Counted from the first letter of the stretch, positions 17,452 through 28,060 are shown. The stretch is DNA of 37,754 nucleotides from Micromonospora lupini str. Lupac 08 (GCF_000297395.2 NZ_HF570108.1:2605252-2643005); one strand, 5' to 3'. Notes: generated from the sequence alone by a model not told the origin. Translations and numbers: made by a program.

Positions 17452-18354
17452 GTGGCGTCCATCCGTGACCGGGTCAAGCAGTTGGTGCCGACCCAGGTGA
17501 CCACCCGGGTGCGAGAGTCCCTGGTCGACTACGGGGTGCGCACCAGTGACCGGCGACCCCTGCCGGACTTCCTGATCATCGGCACCAAGCGGGGCGGCAC
17601 CACCTCCCTGTGGAACTACCTCATCCAGCACCCCCTGGTGCCCCGGCTCTTTCCCGCGTGGAACACCAAGTCGGCGCACTACTTCGAGGAGCACTGGGGT
17701 CGCGGTGAGGCGTGGTACCGCTCGCACTTCCCGACCGAGCGGCAGCGCGAGGCCCTCGCGAAGCGGCACGGCGGGCCGGTCCGGGTCGGCGAGGCCGCAC
17801 CGCTCTACATGTTCCACCCGCTCGCCGCGCAGCGGGTCGCCGGGCTGATCCCGACCGTGAAGCTGATCGTGCTGCTGCGCGACCCGGTCGAGCGGGCGTA
17901 CTCGCACTGGAAGGAGCGCCGCACCCACGGCATCGAGCCGCTGGACTTCGCCGCCGCCCTGGCCGCCGAGCCGGAGCGCACAGCGGGGGAGCGGGAGCGG
18001 CTGATCGCCGAGCCGGAGGCGTTCAGCGAGGCGTACGACTGGTACACGTACCGGGCCCGGGGGCGCTACCTGGAGCACCTGGAGCCGTGGCTGGAGCGCT
18101 TCGACTCCGAGCAGATCCTCTTCCTGCCCAGCGAGGACCTGTACCGCGACTCCCGCGCCACCTACCAGCGCACCCTCGACTTCCTCGGGCTGCCCCCGTA
18201 CGACCTGCCGAACTTCAAGGTCTACAACGACCGGCGCTCCGCCCCGCTGGAGCCGGCGGTCCGCGCCGAGCTGACCGACTACTACCGCCCGTACAACGAC
18301 GCGCTGCGCGAGCGGCTCGGGTTGGACCTCGACTGGGCGGACCGGGCGGCGTGA
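17452..18354 (+). CDS. PAPS-dependent sulfotransferase
   Basis: A protein of about 300 residues of the sulfotransferase 1/heparan-sulfate type, which moves sulfate from PAPS to a sugar hydroxyl or amino group. The 5'-phosphosulfate loop is TKRGGTTSLW (residues 45-54), and the 3'-phosphate motif is RDPVERAYSHW (143-153). The canonical loop TKRSGTTW is changed to RGG here, a common variant. A C-terminal FLGLPPYDLPNFKVYN block is also typical. GTG 17452 has GAGGGA just upstream; GTG 17440, which overlaps the wzx stop, is an equally plausible start. It lies in the polymer locus and overlaps the next gene (GTGA), so it probably sulfates the repeat unit or polymer. The exact acceptor is unknown. 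Confidence 0.88.
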   Translation: MASIRDRVKQLVPTQVTTRVRESLVDYGVRTSDRRPLPDFLIIGTKRGGTTSLWNYLIQHPLVPRLFPAWNTKSAHYFEEHWGRGEAWYRSHFPTERQREALAKRHGGPVRVGEAAPLYMFHPLAAQRVAGLIPTVKLIVLLRDPVERAYSHWKERRTHGIEPLDFAAALAAEPERTAGERERLIAEPEAFSEAYDWYTYRARGRYLEHLEPWLERFDSEQILFLPSEDLYRDSRATYQRTLDFLGLPPYDLPNFKVYNDRRSAPLEPAVRAELTDYYRPYNDALRERLGLDLDWADRAA

Positions 18355-19613
18355 CGACAGCTGTCACCCCGGCCACCGATCCCCGGTCCCGGGTGGACGG
18401 GCTGGGCTGGGTGAGCCGCGCGGTGTTCCCGGACGACCGGGTCGGTCTGACGGTCGGCGGCGCGCTGCCGGCCGGACATCGGGCGGTGGCCCGGTACGCG
18501 GTGGTGCCGTCGGTGACCCGGGCCCGGTTCCTCGTGCCGCTGGGCGCGCCCCGGGCCGGGGCGGCGTCGTTGCTGGCGTACAACGCGTTGCGGCCGCCGA
18601 AGGTGCGGGCGCTGCGGGCGGCGCTCGGTGGGCTGGCCCGCCTGGGCGGGGCGGGTCTGGCGCCGTTTCCGACGCTCACCGTCTCGGTGCCGGTGGGGGC
18701 GCCCGTGGCCGAACTGCTGCTGACCGAGCGGCTCGCCGCCGCGCTGGGCGGTACGCCGCTGCTGGCCGCGTGCGGTGTCCGTCCGCCGGACCCGAACGTC
18801 AAACCCACCCTGCAACTGTTCACCGTCGACGGTCGTCCGCGCGGCTACGCTAAGATCGGCTGGAACGACGCCACCCGGGCGCTGGTCACCGCCGAGGCGA
18901 GCGCGCTGCGGGCGTTGCGCGCGGTGACCGGCGTCGTCGACCATCCGACGCCGCCGGGGCTGCTGACCGAGACGGCGTGGGCCGGCCAGGCGGTCGCGGT
19001 GATCGAACCACTGCCGCGGGACGTACGCGGCGTGCCGGCCGACGACCCGCCACGGATCGCGGCGCTGCTCGCGGTCGCCCGCCGGGGCGAGCCGGCCGGG
19101 ACGCCCCGACCGCTGGCCTCCTCGACGTTTTTGACCCGGCTGGCCGCCCAGGCCGAGCGGGCCGCCCAGGCCGAGCCGGCCGGGACGCGGGCGGTCGCCG
19201 CCGTCGCCGCGCTGGCCCGCCGGCACGGTGACACGGCAGTCGAGTTCGGGCACTGGCACGGCGACTGGGTGCCGTGGAACCTGGGAACGCACGACGGCCG
19301 GCTGGTGGCCTGGGACTGGGAGCACAGTGGCCCCGACGTGCCTGTCGGCTTCGACCTGGCACACGACGCGTTCCAGCGCTCGCTGGTGCTGCGCGCCGAA
19401 CCGGCGGCGGTGGCCGCCGCTGCGGTGGACGGGCAGATGGACCGGCACGGCGCGGGGCTCGGCCTGGGCCCGGCGCAGCGCCGGCTGGTGGCCGACGCGT
19501 ACCTGCTGGAGATGTGGCTGCGGACGTGGCGGCTGGCGGACGCCGGCGCCGGCTGGAACGGCGCGCTGCATCCCGCACTGTTGGACGTCATCGAGAAACG
19601 ACATAGCGACTGA
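18351..19613 (+). CDS. Phosphotransferase-fold (APH/ChoK-like) protein
   Basis: A 420-residue protein whose C-terminal half has the aminoglycoside-phosphotransferase kinase fold. The catalytic loop is HWHGDWVPWNL (D305, N310) and the metal-binding motif WDWE (D322). The N-terminal 150 residues are rich in Ala, Gly, Leu and Pro and match nothing I recognise. Family members phosphorylate small molecules such as sugars, choline or antibiotics. Here it overlaps the sulfotransferase by four bases (GTGA), so the two are probably made together. It may phosphorylate a sugar precursor or the polymer. An antibiotic-resistance role is possible but not supported by the context. It is the last gene of this transcription unit. 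Confidence 0.75.
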   Translation: MTTAVTPATDPRSRVDGLGWVSRAVFPDDRVGLTVGGALPAGHRAVARYAVVPSVTRARFLVPLGAPRAGAASLLAYNALRPPKVRALRAALGGLARLGGAGLAPFPTLTVSVPVGAPVAELLLTERLAAALGGTPLLAACGVRPPDPNVKPTLQLFTVDGRPRGYAKIGWNDATRALVTAEASALRALRAVTGVVDHPTPPGLLTETAWAGQAVAVIEPLPRDVRGVPADDPPRIAALLAVARRGEPAGTPRPLASSTFLTRLAAQAERAAQAEPAGTRAVAAVAALARRHGDTAVEFGHWHGDWVPWNLGTHDGRLVAWDWEHSGPDVPVGFDLAHDAFQRSLVLRAEPAAVAAAAVDGQMDRHGAGLGLGPAQRRLVADAYLLEMWLRTWRLADAGAGWNGALHPALLDVIEKRHSD

Positions 19614-19625
19614 ACCGGAGACAGC

Positions 19626-19646
19626 ACGACGCCGGGTGCGCGTCGT
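19626..19646 (+). terminator. Small hairpin after the phosphotransferase gene
   Basis: ACGACGC (19626-19632) and GCGTCGT (19640-19646) pair over seven bases with a seven-base loop, 12 bases after the stop codon, with no T-tract. A -10-like TAGAGT (19646-19651) follows directly. The remaining gap to 19828 has no convincing gene; an 8-codon ATG frame at 19661 is too short to judge. Confidence 0.35.
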
Positions 19647-19828
19647 AGAGTGACGACAAAATGGCAGGTCGTGATGACGATCAATAGGCCGTGGGGTCGA
19701 CAGTGGGCCTGACCACGCCGAGTGGAGATCGTCGCCTCGTCCGGTTGCGCTATTCAACGGCCGGGAAACCTGTGATCTGCTTCTGCCTGGCGTGAATCGG
19801 AATTCCAAGCGAACTTGTGGGGAGTCGC

Positions 19829-20305
19829 GTGGACACGAACAACGACGACAATTCGCCGGTGCTGCTGCTGGTGGGATCCAGCGGCGGCCACCTGGCCCAA
19901 CTACTCGCCCTGCGGCCCTGGTACGAACGGTGGCGGCGCTGCTGGGTCACCTTCGACACCCCGGAGGCGGTGTCGCTGCTGGCCGGTGAGGACCTGGTGC
20001 CCGCGCACCACCCGACCACCCGCAACGTGCCGAACCTGTTGCGCAACGCGCGACTGGCCTGGCGGGTGCTGCGGGTCCGGCGGGTGGCCGCAGTGGTCAC
20101 CACCGGCGCCGGCGTGGCCGTGCCGTTCGTGGTGCTGGCCCGCCTGCGTCGCATCCCGACCGTCTACATCGAGGTGTACGACCGGATCGACACCGCGACG
20201 CTCACCGCCCGGCTGTGCCGCCCGTTCCTGTCCGCGATGCTCGTGCAGTGGGACGAGCAGCGCCGGCAGTACCCGGAGGCCACAGTCGTCGGGACCCTCC
20301 TGTGA
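19829..20305 (+). CDS. Alg14-like membrane-anchoring subunit of a split glycosyltransferase
   Basis: A 158-residue protein like Alg14 and the bacterial PssD/CpsF/EpsE group. These recruit an Alg13-like partner to the membrane so that together they add the second sugar to a lipid-linked sugar. The family motif VLLLVGSSGGHLAQLL (GSSGGHL at residues 16-22) is followed by TRNVPNLLRNARLAW, AAVVTTGAGVAVPFVVLARL and IYIEVYDR-like VYIEVYDRID. The start GTG 19829 has GGGGAG at 19819-19824; GTG 19817 is an alternative. The stop overlaps the Alg13-like start (GTGA), as is usual for this pair. Confidence 0.85.
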   Translation: MDTNNDDNSPVLLLVGSSGGHLAQLLALRPWYERWRRCWVTFDTPEAVSLLAGEDLVPAHHPTTRNVPNLLRNARLAWRVLRVRRVAAVVTTGAGVAVPFVVLARLRRIPTVYIEVYDRIDTATLTARLCRPFLSAMLVQWDEQRRQYPEATVVGTLL

Positions 20306-20964
20306 GCGGGGAGGCGGGCACGGCGCGGCGCGACACCACCGCCGACGGGTCCCGGCTGCCGCGCCAGCGCGACACCACGGACGTCGGGCACACCCGGCTG
20401 CTCGTCGCCGTCGGCACCGACAAACACCCCTTCGACCGGCTCGTGGACTGGCTGGCGCAGTGGCACGCGCAGGCCGGCCCGGTCGGGTTGACCGTGCAGC
20501 ACGGGCACACCACGGCGCCGCCACTGCCCGGCGCGGTGCCCTTCCTCGGCCACGACGCCCTCCAGGAGGCGATGGCCGACGCCGATCTGGTGGTGTGTCA
20601 CGGCGGCCCGGCGACGATCCTGGAGGCCCGCCGGCACGGGCACCTGCCCATCGTGGTGCCCCGCGACCCGGCGCACGGTGAACACGTCGACGACCACCAG
20701 CAGCTCTTCGCGCGCCGGCTCGGCGCGGCCGGGCTGGTGGCGCTCTGCGAGAGCCGGGAGGCGCTGCACGACGCGCTGGCCGCCGGGCAGGCCGACCCGT
20801 CCCGGTACGCGGTGACCGCCGACCCGGCCGCGCACGAGGCCCGACGCGCGGCCGTCGCCCGCGTCGGCCAGATCGTGGATGACCTGGTGGCCCGGTCGAC
20901 CCGGCGCCGACCCCGCTGGCGGACCTGGCCGCGACCCGGCCAGGACACGGAGGAGACCCGATGA
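20302..20964 (+). CDS. Alg13-like catalytic subunit of the split glycosyltransferase
   Basis: A 220-residue protein of the GT28 C-terminal type (Alg13, PssE, CpsG). It supplies the nucleotide-sugar site for the complex with the Alg14-like protein encoded upstream. Visible blocks are LLVAVGTDKHPFDRLVDWL (residues 33-51), the UDP-sugar-binding segment VVCHGGPATILEARRHG (98-114) and PIVVPRDPAHGEHVDDHQ (116-133). The N-terminal 30 residues are an unusual Asp/Thr/Arg-rich extension, and the C-terminal 25 are very basic. The start GTG overlaps the previous stop by four bases, and the end overlaps the GT2 gene by four (ATGA). Sugar specificity is not known. Confidence 0.85.
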   Translation: MSGEAGTARRDTTADGSRLPRQRDTTDVGHTRLLVAVGTDKHPFDRLVDWLAQWHAQAGPVGLTVQHGHTTAPPLPGAVPFLGHDALQEAMADADLVVCHGGPATILEARRHGHLPIVVPRDPAHGEHVDDHQQLFARRLGAAGLVALCESREALHDALAAGQADPSRYAVTADPAAHEARRAAVARVGQIVDDLVARSTRRRPRWRTWPRPGQDTEETR

Positions 20965-21881
20965 CCCGACCGCCGAGCGTCAGCGTCGTGGTGCCCACCC
21001 GGGACCGCCCCGAGCTGCTGCGCGCCGCCCTCGCGGCGATCCTCGCCCAGGAGTACCCGGGCAGCATCGAGGCCGTCGTCGTGTTCGACCAGTCCACGCC
21101 CGACGAGTCGCTGACCGGCCTTTCCGGGCCGGACCGGGCGGTGCGGGTCATCGGCAACGGGCGCGCGCCGGGGCTGGCCGGGGCGCGCAACAGCGGCACC
21201 CTCGCCGCCGAGGGCGAGCTGATCGCGTTCTGCGACGACGACGACGAGTGGCTGCCGGGCAAGCTGGCTGCCCAGGTCGACGCCCTGGCCGCCGACCCGG
21301 CGGCCGAGTTCGTCTGCTGCGGTATCCGCGTCAGCTACGACGGAAACACCGTCGACCGGGTGCTCGACAAGGACCGGATCACCCTCGACGACCTCCTGCG
21401 GGACCGGTTGACCGAGCTGCACCCGTCCACCTTCCTGATCCGCGCGACGGCGCTGCGCGACGGCTTCGGTCTGGTCGACGAGGAGATCCCGGGCAGTTAC
21501 GCCGAGGACTACGAGTTCCTGCTGCGGGCCGCCCGCAGCGCGCCGCTGATCAACCTGCCGACGCCGTCGGTGCTGGTGCGCTGGCACAAGCGCTCGTACT
21601 TCGCGCAGCGCTGGGACACCATCTCCGAGGCGCTGCAGTGGCTGCTGCGGCGCTACCCGGAGTTCGCCACCCAGCCGGCCGGCGCGGCCCGGGTCGCCGG
21701 GCAGATCGCGTTCGCCCAGGCCGCCTCCGGTGATCGCCGGGGCGCGGTGCGGTGGGCGGGACGCACCCTGCGCAGCAATCCCCGCGAGCCGCGCGCCTAC
21801 CTGGCGCTCGCGGTCGCCGGTCGGGTGGTCCGGGCCGACGCGGTGCTGCGCACCCTGCACAAACGCGGCCGGGGCATCTGA
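20961..21881 (+). CDS. Glycosyltransferase family 2
   Basis: A 306-residue GT-A fold enzyme that adds a sugar from a nucleotide-sugar donor to the growing lipid-linked repeat unit. The N-terminus is [18 protein letters not shown], and [23 protein letters not shown] holds the donor- and metal-binding DDDDEW (residues 92-97). The acceptor-side [12 protein letters not shown] carries a likely catalytic ED. The last 80 residues are helical and Arg-rich and may hold it at the membrane. It is the last gene of the Alg14-Alg13-GT2 unit, which ends at the strong hairpin 21908-21943. Confidence 0.87.
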   Translation: MTRPPSVSVVVPTRDRPELLRAALAAILAQEYPGSIEAVVVFDQSTPDESLTGLSGPDRAVRVIGNGRAPGLAGARNSGTLAAEGELIAFCDDDDEWLPGKLAAQVDALAADPAAEFVCCGIRVSYDGNTVDRVLDKDRITLDDLLRDRLTELHPSTFLIRATALRDGFGLVDEEIPGSYAEDYEFLLRAARSAPLINLPTPSVLVRWHKRSYFAQRWDTISEALQWLLRRYPEFATQPAGAARVAGQIAFAQAASGDRRGAVRWAGRTLRSNPREPRAYLALAVAGRVVRADAVLRTLHKRGRGI

Positions 21882-21907
21882 TCCGTCGCGCGGAGCGCCG
21901 CGCGCGG

Positions 21908-21943
21908 CCGCCCTGCGGACGGTTTCGGCCGTCCGCAGGGCGG
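21908..21943 (+). terminator. Strong hairpin terminator at the end of the polysaccharide locus
   Basis: CCGCCCTGCGGACGG (21908-21922) pairs perfectly with CCGTCCGCAGGGCGG (21929-21943) over 15 base pairs, around the loop TTTCGG. It lies 26 bases after the GT2 stop and 53 before aroC. This separates the accessory block from aroC and means that aroC needs its own promoter. Confidence 0.8.
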
Positions 21944-21983
21944 GACGGGGCGGGCAGCGCGACGCGCCCGTCGCGCGCCGTGA

Positions 21984-21989
21984 CAGACT
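21984..21989 (+). promoter_or_regulatory. Possible leaderless -10 motif of aroC
   Basis: CAGACT is followed by exactly seven bases and then the GTG start of aroC at 21997. That puts the transcription start at or next to the start codon, as in actinobacterial leaderless genes. There is no Shine-Dalgarno sequence before aroC, which agrees with this. The first base departs from the TANNNT consensus and no -35 is seen. Confidence 0.4.
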
Positions 21990-21996
21990 GACCGCT

Positions 21997-23175
21997 GTGT
22001 TGCGCTGGCTGACTGCAGGTGAATCGCACGGTCCCGCCCTCGTCGCGTTGATGGAGGGGGTGCCGGCCGGCATCGAGGTGAGCACCACCGAGATCGCCGG
22101 CGAGCTGGCCCGCCGCCGGCTGGGCTATGGCCGTGGTGCCCGGATGTCGTTCGAGCAGGACGAGATCGAGGTGATCGGCGGGCTGCGACACGGCGTGACC
22201 CTGGGCAGCCCGGTGGCGATCCGGGTGGGCAACTCCGAGTGGCCCAAGTGGCGCACGGTGATGGCCGCCGATCCCGTCGACCCCGACGAGCTGGCCCGGC
22301 AGGCCCGCAACGCCCCGCTGACCCGCCCGCGGCCCGGCCACGCCGACCTGGCCGGCATGCAGAAGTACGGCCACCACGACGCCCGGCCGATCCTGGAGCG
22401 CGCGAGCGCCCGGGAAACCGCCGCCCGGGTGGCCGTCGGCACCGTCGCCAAGGCGCTGATCCGGCAGGCCCTGGGCATCGAGATCGTCTCGCACGTCGTC
22501 GAGCTGGGGCCGGTGGCCGCGAAACCCGGCCTGCGCCCGACCCCGCAGGACGCCGACCGCATCGACGCCGACCCGCTGCGCTGCCTCGACCCGGAGGCCA
22601 GCGCCCTGATGGTCGCCGAGGTCGACGCCGCGAAGAAGGCCGCCGACACCCTCGGCGGCGTGGTGGAGGTGCTGGCGTACGGGGTGCCGCCGGGCCTGGG
22701 CAGCCACGTGCAGTGGGACCGCAAGCTCGACGCCCGGCTGGCCACGGCGCTGATGTCGATCCAGGCGATCAAGGGGGTGGAGATCGGCGACGGGTGGCAG
22801 CAGGCCCGCTCCCGCGGCTCCGAGGCGCACGACGAGATCATTCCGTCGGCCACCGGCGTCCGCCGCGTCACCGACCGGGCCGGCGGGCTGGAGGGCGGCA
22901 TCACCACCGGCGAGCCGCTGCGGGTGCGCGCCGCCATGAAGCCGATCTCCTCGCTCAACCGGGCGCTGGCCACCGTGGACGTCGTCACGGGCGAGCCGGC
23001 GACCGCCATCAACCAGCGCTCCGACGTCTGCGCGGTGCCCGCCGCCGCGGTCGTCGCCGAGGCGATGGTGGCGCTCGTGCTGGCGGAGGCGGCCACCGAG
23101 AAGTTCGGCGGTGACTCGGTCGCCGAGATCCGCCGCAACCTGGCCGGCTACCTCGACGCGCTGGTCATCCGCTGA
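21997..23175 (+). CDS. aroC: Chorismate synthase
   Basis: AroC makes chorismate from 5-enolpyruvylshikimate-3-phosphate, using reduced FMN as catalyst without net redox change. The 392-residue protein shows the family signature [20 protein letters not shown] at the start, [37 protein letters not shown], and [15 protein letters not shown], which bind FMN and substrate. [19 protein letters not shown] [20 protein letters not shown] follows near the end. GTG 21997 gives the canonical N-terminus; further upstream the frame is shared with the glycosyltransferase region. It overlaps aroK by one base (TGATG). Confidence 0.97.
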   Translation: MLRWLTAGESHGPALVALMEGVPAGIEVSTTEIAGELARRRLGYGRGARMSFEQDEIEVIGGLRHGVTLGSPVAIRVGNSEWPKWRTVMAADPVDPDELARQARNAPLTRPRPGHADLAGMQKYGHHDARPILERASARETAARVAVGTVAKALIRQALGIEIVSHVVELGPVAAKPGLRPTPQDADRIDADPLRCLDPEASALMVAEVDAAKKAADTLGGVVEVLAYGVPPGLGSHVQWDRKLDARLATALMSIQAIKGVEIGDGWQQARSRGSEAHDEIIPSATGVRRVTDRAGGLEGGITTGEPLRVRAAMKPISSLNRALATVDVVTGEPATAINQRSDVCAVPAAAVVAEAMVALVLAEAATEKFGGDSVAEIRRNLAGYLDALVIR

Positions 23176-23678
23176 TGGCGCCGGTCGTCGTCCTGGTCGG
23201 CGTGCCCGGCTGCGGCAAGACCACAGTGGGGCAGGCGCTCGCCGCCACCCTCGGGGTGGAGTTCCGGGACACCGACGCCGACATCGAGCAGCTGGCCGGC
23301 AAGGCCATCCCGGAGATCTTCATCGACGAGGGTGAGGAGCACTTCCGGGCCCTGGAGCGGGCCGCCGTGGCGGCGGCGCTCGCCGCCGGCACCGGTGTGC
23401 TCGCGCTCGGCGGCGGCGCCGTGCTGGCCGAGGAGACCCGGGCCGCCCTGGTGGGGCACCGGGTCGTGCACCTCTCGGTGGAGCTGCCCGACGCGGTGAA
23501 GCGGGTCGGGCTCGGCGCGGGCCGACCGCTGCTGGCGATCAACCCGCGCGCCACCCTCAAGCACCTGATGGACCAGCGCCGGCCGCTCTACGCCGAGGTC
23601 GCCACCGAGACGGTGGTCACCGACGGCCGGACCCCGGCTGCGGTCGTCGCCGAGATCGCCGCCCTGCTTCCGCGCTGA
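23175..23678 (+). CDS. aroK: Shikimate kinase
   Basis: AroK phosphorylates the 3-hydroxyl of shikimate using ATP. The 167-residue length is normal. Walker A is GVPGCGKTT (residues 9-17), the shikimate-binding Asp lies in [13 protein letters not shown], and the GGGAV motif is present ([14 protein letters not shown]). The lid and adenine region is [12 protein letters not shown]. The start overlaps the aroC stop by one base. It ends 58 bases before the 3' end of the minus-strand hydrolase gene; in relatives aroB usually follows at once, so this is one of the points where the aro block is interrupted. Confidence 0.95.
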   Translation: MAPVVVLVGVPGCGKTTVGQALAATLGVEFRDTDADIEQLAGKAIPEIFIDEGEEHFRALERAAVAAALAAGTGVLALGGGAVLAEETRAALVGHRVVHLSVELPDAVKRVGLGAGRPLLAINPRATLKHLMDQRRPLYAEVATETVVTDGRTPAAVVAEIAALLPR

Positions 23679-23736
23679 CGCCCGCCCGGCCGAGGCGGCG
23701 CACGATGCGTTCTCGCCGTCCGGTGCGAGCCTCTGC

Positions 23737-24465
23737 TCAGCTGCGAGCGATCAGGTCGAGGACATCGGCCAGCGCCTTCGGCTCGCTGAGCATCGGCCAG
23801 TGCCCGGTGGGCAACTCGTGCAGCTGGCCGTCGGCCAGGCCGGTGAAGAACGGGTGCCCCTCGTCGATCATCTGTCGCACCACCGCCAGCGGGAAGGTGC
23901 TCGCGACAAGCGCGGTCGGCACCGGGCGGCCACCCGTGCGGCGTACCGGATCGGTCGCCGTGCGCAGGGGCTGCGGCGTGGCGCGCTCGCGCAGGAGGGC
24001 CAGCGTCGGCTCGTCCAGGCCGGCCAGGTTGGTCGGGTCGGCCGTCGGGTCCCAGGCCGGCGGTGGCAGCAGGTGCCCGTCGCCGATCGCCGCGCGCTGC
24101 CGCTGCTGCTCCTCCGGCGGCACCGTGTCGAACTGCGCCGTGCCGTCCGGCAGCGGCCCGCTCTCCACGTAGACCACCCGGGCGATGCGGTCCGGGACGC
24201 GGTCGGCCGCCTGGGCCACCGGCATGCCGCCGCCGGAGTGCCCGACCAGCAGCACGTCGCGCAGATCCTCCACCTCGATCAGCCGGACGATGTCGGTGGT
24301 GTGCGTCTGCAGGGTCACCTCCGGCCCGGCGAGGTGGTGGCGTTCGGCAACCCCGGTCAGCGTCATCGGGTGGACGTCGTGCCCCTGCGCGCGCAGCAGA
24401 CCGGTCACCTCCCGCCACGCCCAGGCGCCCAACCAGAACCCGGGTACCAGTACGAACGTCGCCAT
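23737..24465 (-). CDS. Alpha/beta hydrolase
   Basis: A 242-residue alpha/beta-fold hydrolase resembling the EstC/salicylate-esterase/hydroxynitrile-lyase group. The N-terminus FVLVPGFWLGAWAWREV carries the oxyanion-side motif. The nucleophile elbow is VGHSGGGMP with S77, and the catalytic His is near the end (LPTGHWPMLSEP). It has no signal peptide, so it is cytoplasmic. The substrate is unknown. The minus-strand ribosome binding site AAGGAG is a few bases before ATG 24465. It diverges from the WYL regulator across a 79-base gap, which suggests that the regulator controls it. Confidence 0.88.
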   Translation of the reverse strand: MATFVLVPGFWLGAWAWREVTGLLRAQGHDVHPMTLTGVAERHHLAGPEVTLQTHTTDIVRLIEVEDLRDVLLVGHSGGGMPVAQAADRVPDRIARVVYVESGPLPDGTAQFDTVPPEEQQRQRAAIGDGHLLPPPAWDPTADPTNLAGLDEPTLALLRERATPQPLRTATDPVRRTGGRPVPTALVASTFPLAVVRQMIDEGHPFFTGLADGQLHELPTGHWPMLSEPKALADVLDLIARS

Positions 24466-24544
24466 CTGTCGCTCCTTCTCTCGGCTACCGACCGACCGTA
24501 CGATCGAATCCGGACAGGATCCGCCCGGTTTGAAGGAGTGGCAG
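24466..24544. promoter_or_regulatory. Divergent control region of the hydrolase and WYL regulator genes
   Basis: These 79 bases must hold promoters for both genes. Visible are ribosome binding sites at each end (AAGGAG at 24533-24538 on the plus strand and its counterpart on the minus strand), a -10-like TACGAT at 24498-24503, the tandem ACCGACCGACCG, and short symmetric ATCC/GGAT half-sites near 24508-24520 that could be an operator. None is decisive. Confidence 0.4.
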
Positions 24545-27061
<2,517 letters not shown>

Positions 27062-27106
27062 TCGATCAGCGGCCCGCCCGGCCGGACCGATCACCCCCGC
27101 CCGATT

Positions 27107-27131
27107 TTCACCCACCGTCTTCACCCACCGT
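27107..27131. repeat. Direct repeat TTCACCCACCGT, two copies
   Basis: Two exact 12-base copies (27107-27118 and 27120-27131) are separated by one base, 46 bases after the aroQ stop. The 13-base period puts both copies on nearly the same DNA face only in part, so cooperative binding is uncertain. It may be a protein-binding site or simple duplication. Confidence 0.7.
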
Positions 27132-27211
27132 GAGATCGCCTGCCGGCGGTGGCGTCACTGTTGGTTGTCGCCTTCCTCCCGCCCCAAGCGGGTCGCCCTG
27201 CTGGTTCGCGT

Positions 27212-27339
27212 CCTTTGCTCTGCTTCAACCGACGCAACACCGGGCGTGAGCTGGTGATCTGTGCGGCGGGTCGGTGTGCGGGCGGATCATGAGTAGAGCA
27301 CGGACCGTGACTGTTGCGTCCGTTGAAGCAGAGCAAAGG
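27212..27339. repeat. Large inverted repeat upstream of efp (28-bp arms, one mismatch)
   Basis: The left arm 27212-27239 (CCTTTGCTCTGCTTCAAC, then CGACGCAACA) and the right arm 27312-27339 are reverse complements except for one base, with a 72-base spacer. The whole 128-base unit is too short for a transposase and no open frame in it looks coding. It lies in the 441-base gap between aroQ and efp. It could be a MITE-like or other dispersed repeat, or encode a structured RNA. The rest of this gap contains the 12-base direct repeat and the efp promoter, and no gene. Confidence 0.85.
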
Positions 27340-27458
27340 GGCGGAGACGTGCGGTCGGGGGCGCCTGGACGATGACGGAACGTAGCCGCTTGTGGGCATC
27401 GGACGTCCGTGCTCGCGGACGGACGACCACGGCGGGTAACGCGCCTCGGCGCAGCTTG

Positions 27459-27464
27459 TAGACT
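27459..27464 (+). promoter_or_regulatory. Likely -10 element of efp
   Basis: TAGACT is the same -10 hexamer as at 6111. Transcription would start near 27471, about 32 bases before the efp ATG. The -35 region is weak (GTAACG around 27436-27441 at 17-base spacing). Confidence 0.45.
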
Positions 27465-27502
27465 TGCCAGGTCTGTCCGCCAATTGATGATCAAGGCAGG
27501 AA

Positions 27503-28060
27503 ATGGCCTCCACCAACGACCTCAAAAACGGCCTGGTACTCAACCTGGACGGCGAGCTCTGGGCCGTCGTCGAGTTCCAGCACGTCAAGCCCGGTAAGGG
27601 TGGTGCGTTCGTGCGCACCACGCTGAAGAACGTGCTGTCCGGGAAGGTGGTCGACAAGACCTTCAACGCGGGCACCAAGGTCGAGACCGCGACCGTGGAC
27701 AAGCGCACGATGCAGTATTTGTACGCCGACGGCGAGGACTTCGTCTTCATGGATCTGGAGACCTTCGACCAGATCACCGTGCCCGGTGGCACCGTCGGCG
27801 AGGCAGCCAACTACCTGCTGCCCGAGGCGGAGGCGACAGTCGCCCAGCACGAGGGTGTGCCGCTCTACATCGAGCTGCCCACAAGCGTCGTGCTGGAGGT
27901 CACCTACACCGAGCCCGGCCTGCAGGGCGACCGTTCGACCGGCGGCACCAAGCCGGCGACCGTGGAGACCGGCGCCACCGTGCCGGTTCCGCTGTTCATC
28001 ACCACCGGTGAGAAGATCAAGGTCGACACCCGCGACGGCCGTTACCTCGGCCGCGCCTGA
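27503..28060 (+). CDS. efp: Elongation factor P
   Basis: EF-P enters the ribosomal E site and speeds peptide bond formation at consecutive prolines. The 185-residue protein has the three expected domains: KOW-like N-terminal (1-65), OB (66-126) and C-terminal (127-185, ending [22 protein letters not shown] [18 protein letters not shown]). The loop tip is KPGKGGAF with K32. Actinobacterial EF-P is thought to act with this lysine unmodified, in a PGKGP loop; here the second proline is Gly. ATG 27503 has AGG at 27498-27500, a weak ribosome binding site. It overlaps nusB by one base (TGATG). Confidence 0.97.
   Translation: MASTNDLKNGLVLNLDGELWAVVEFQHVKPGKGGAFVRTTLKNVLSGKVVDKTFNAGTKVETATVDKRTMQYLYADGEDFVFMDLETFDQITVPGGTVGEAANYLLPEAEATVAQHEGVPLYIELPTSVVLEVTYTEPGLQGDRSTGGTKPATVETGATVPVPLFITTGEKIKVDTRDGRYLGRA

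Noticed and set aside
19661..19687. Eight-codon ATG frame before the Alg14-like gene, as a leader peptide
   Set aside because: Too short to judge, no ribosome binding site and no attenuator structure downstream.
27121..27810. Minus-strand frame from the aroQ-efp gap into efp
   Set aside because: It covers the inverted repeat and antisense efp, with no ribosome binding site or domain.
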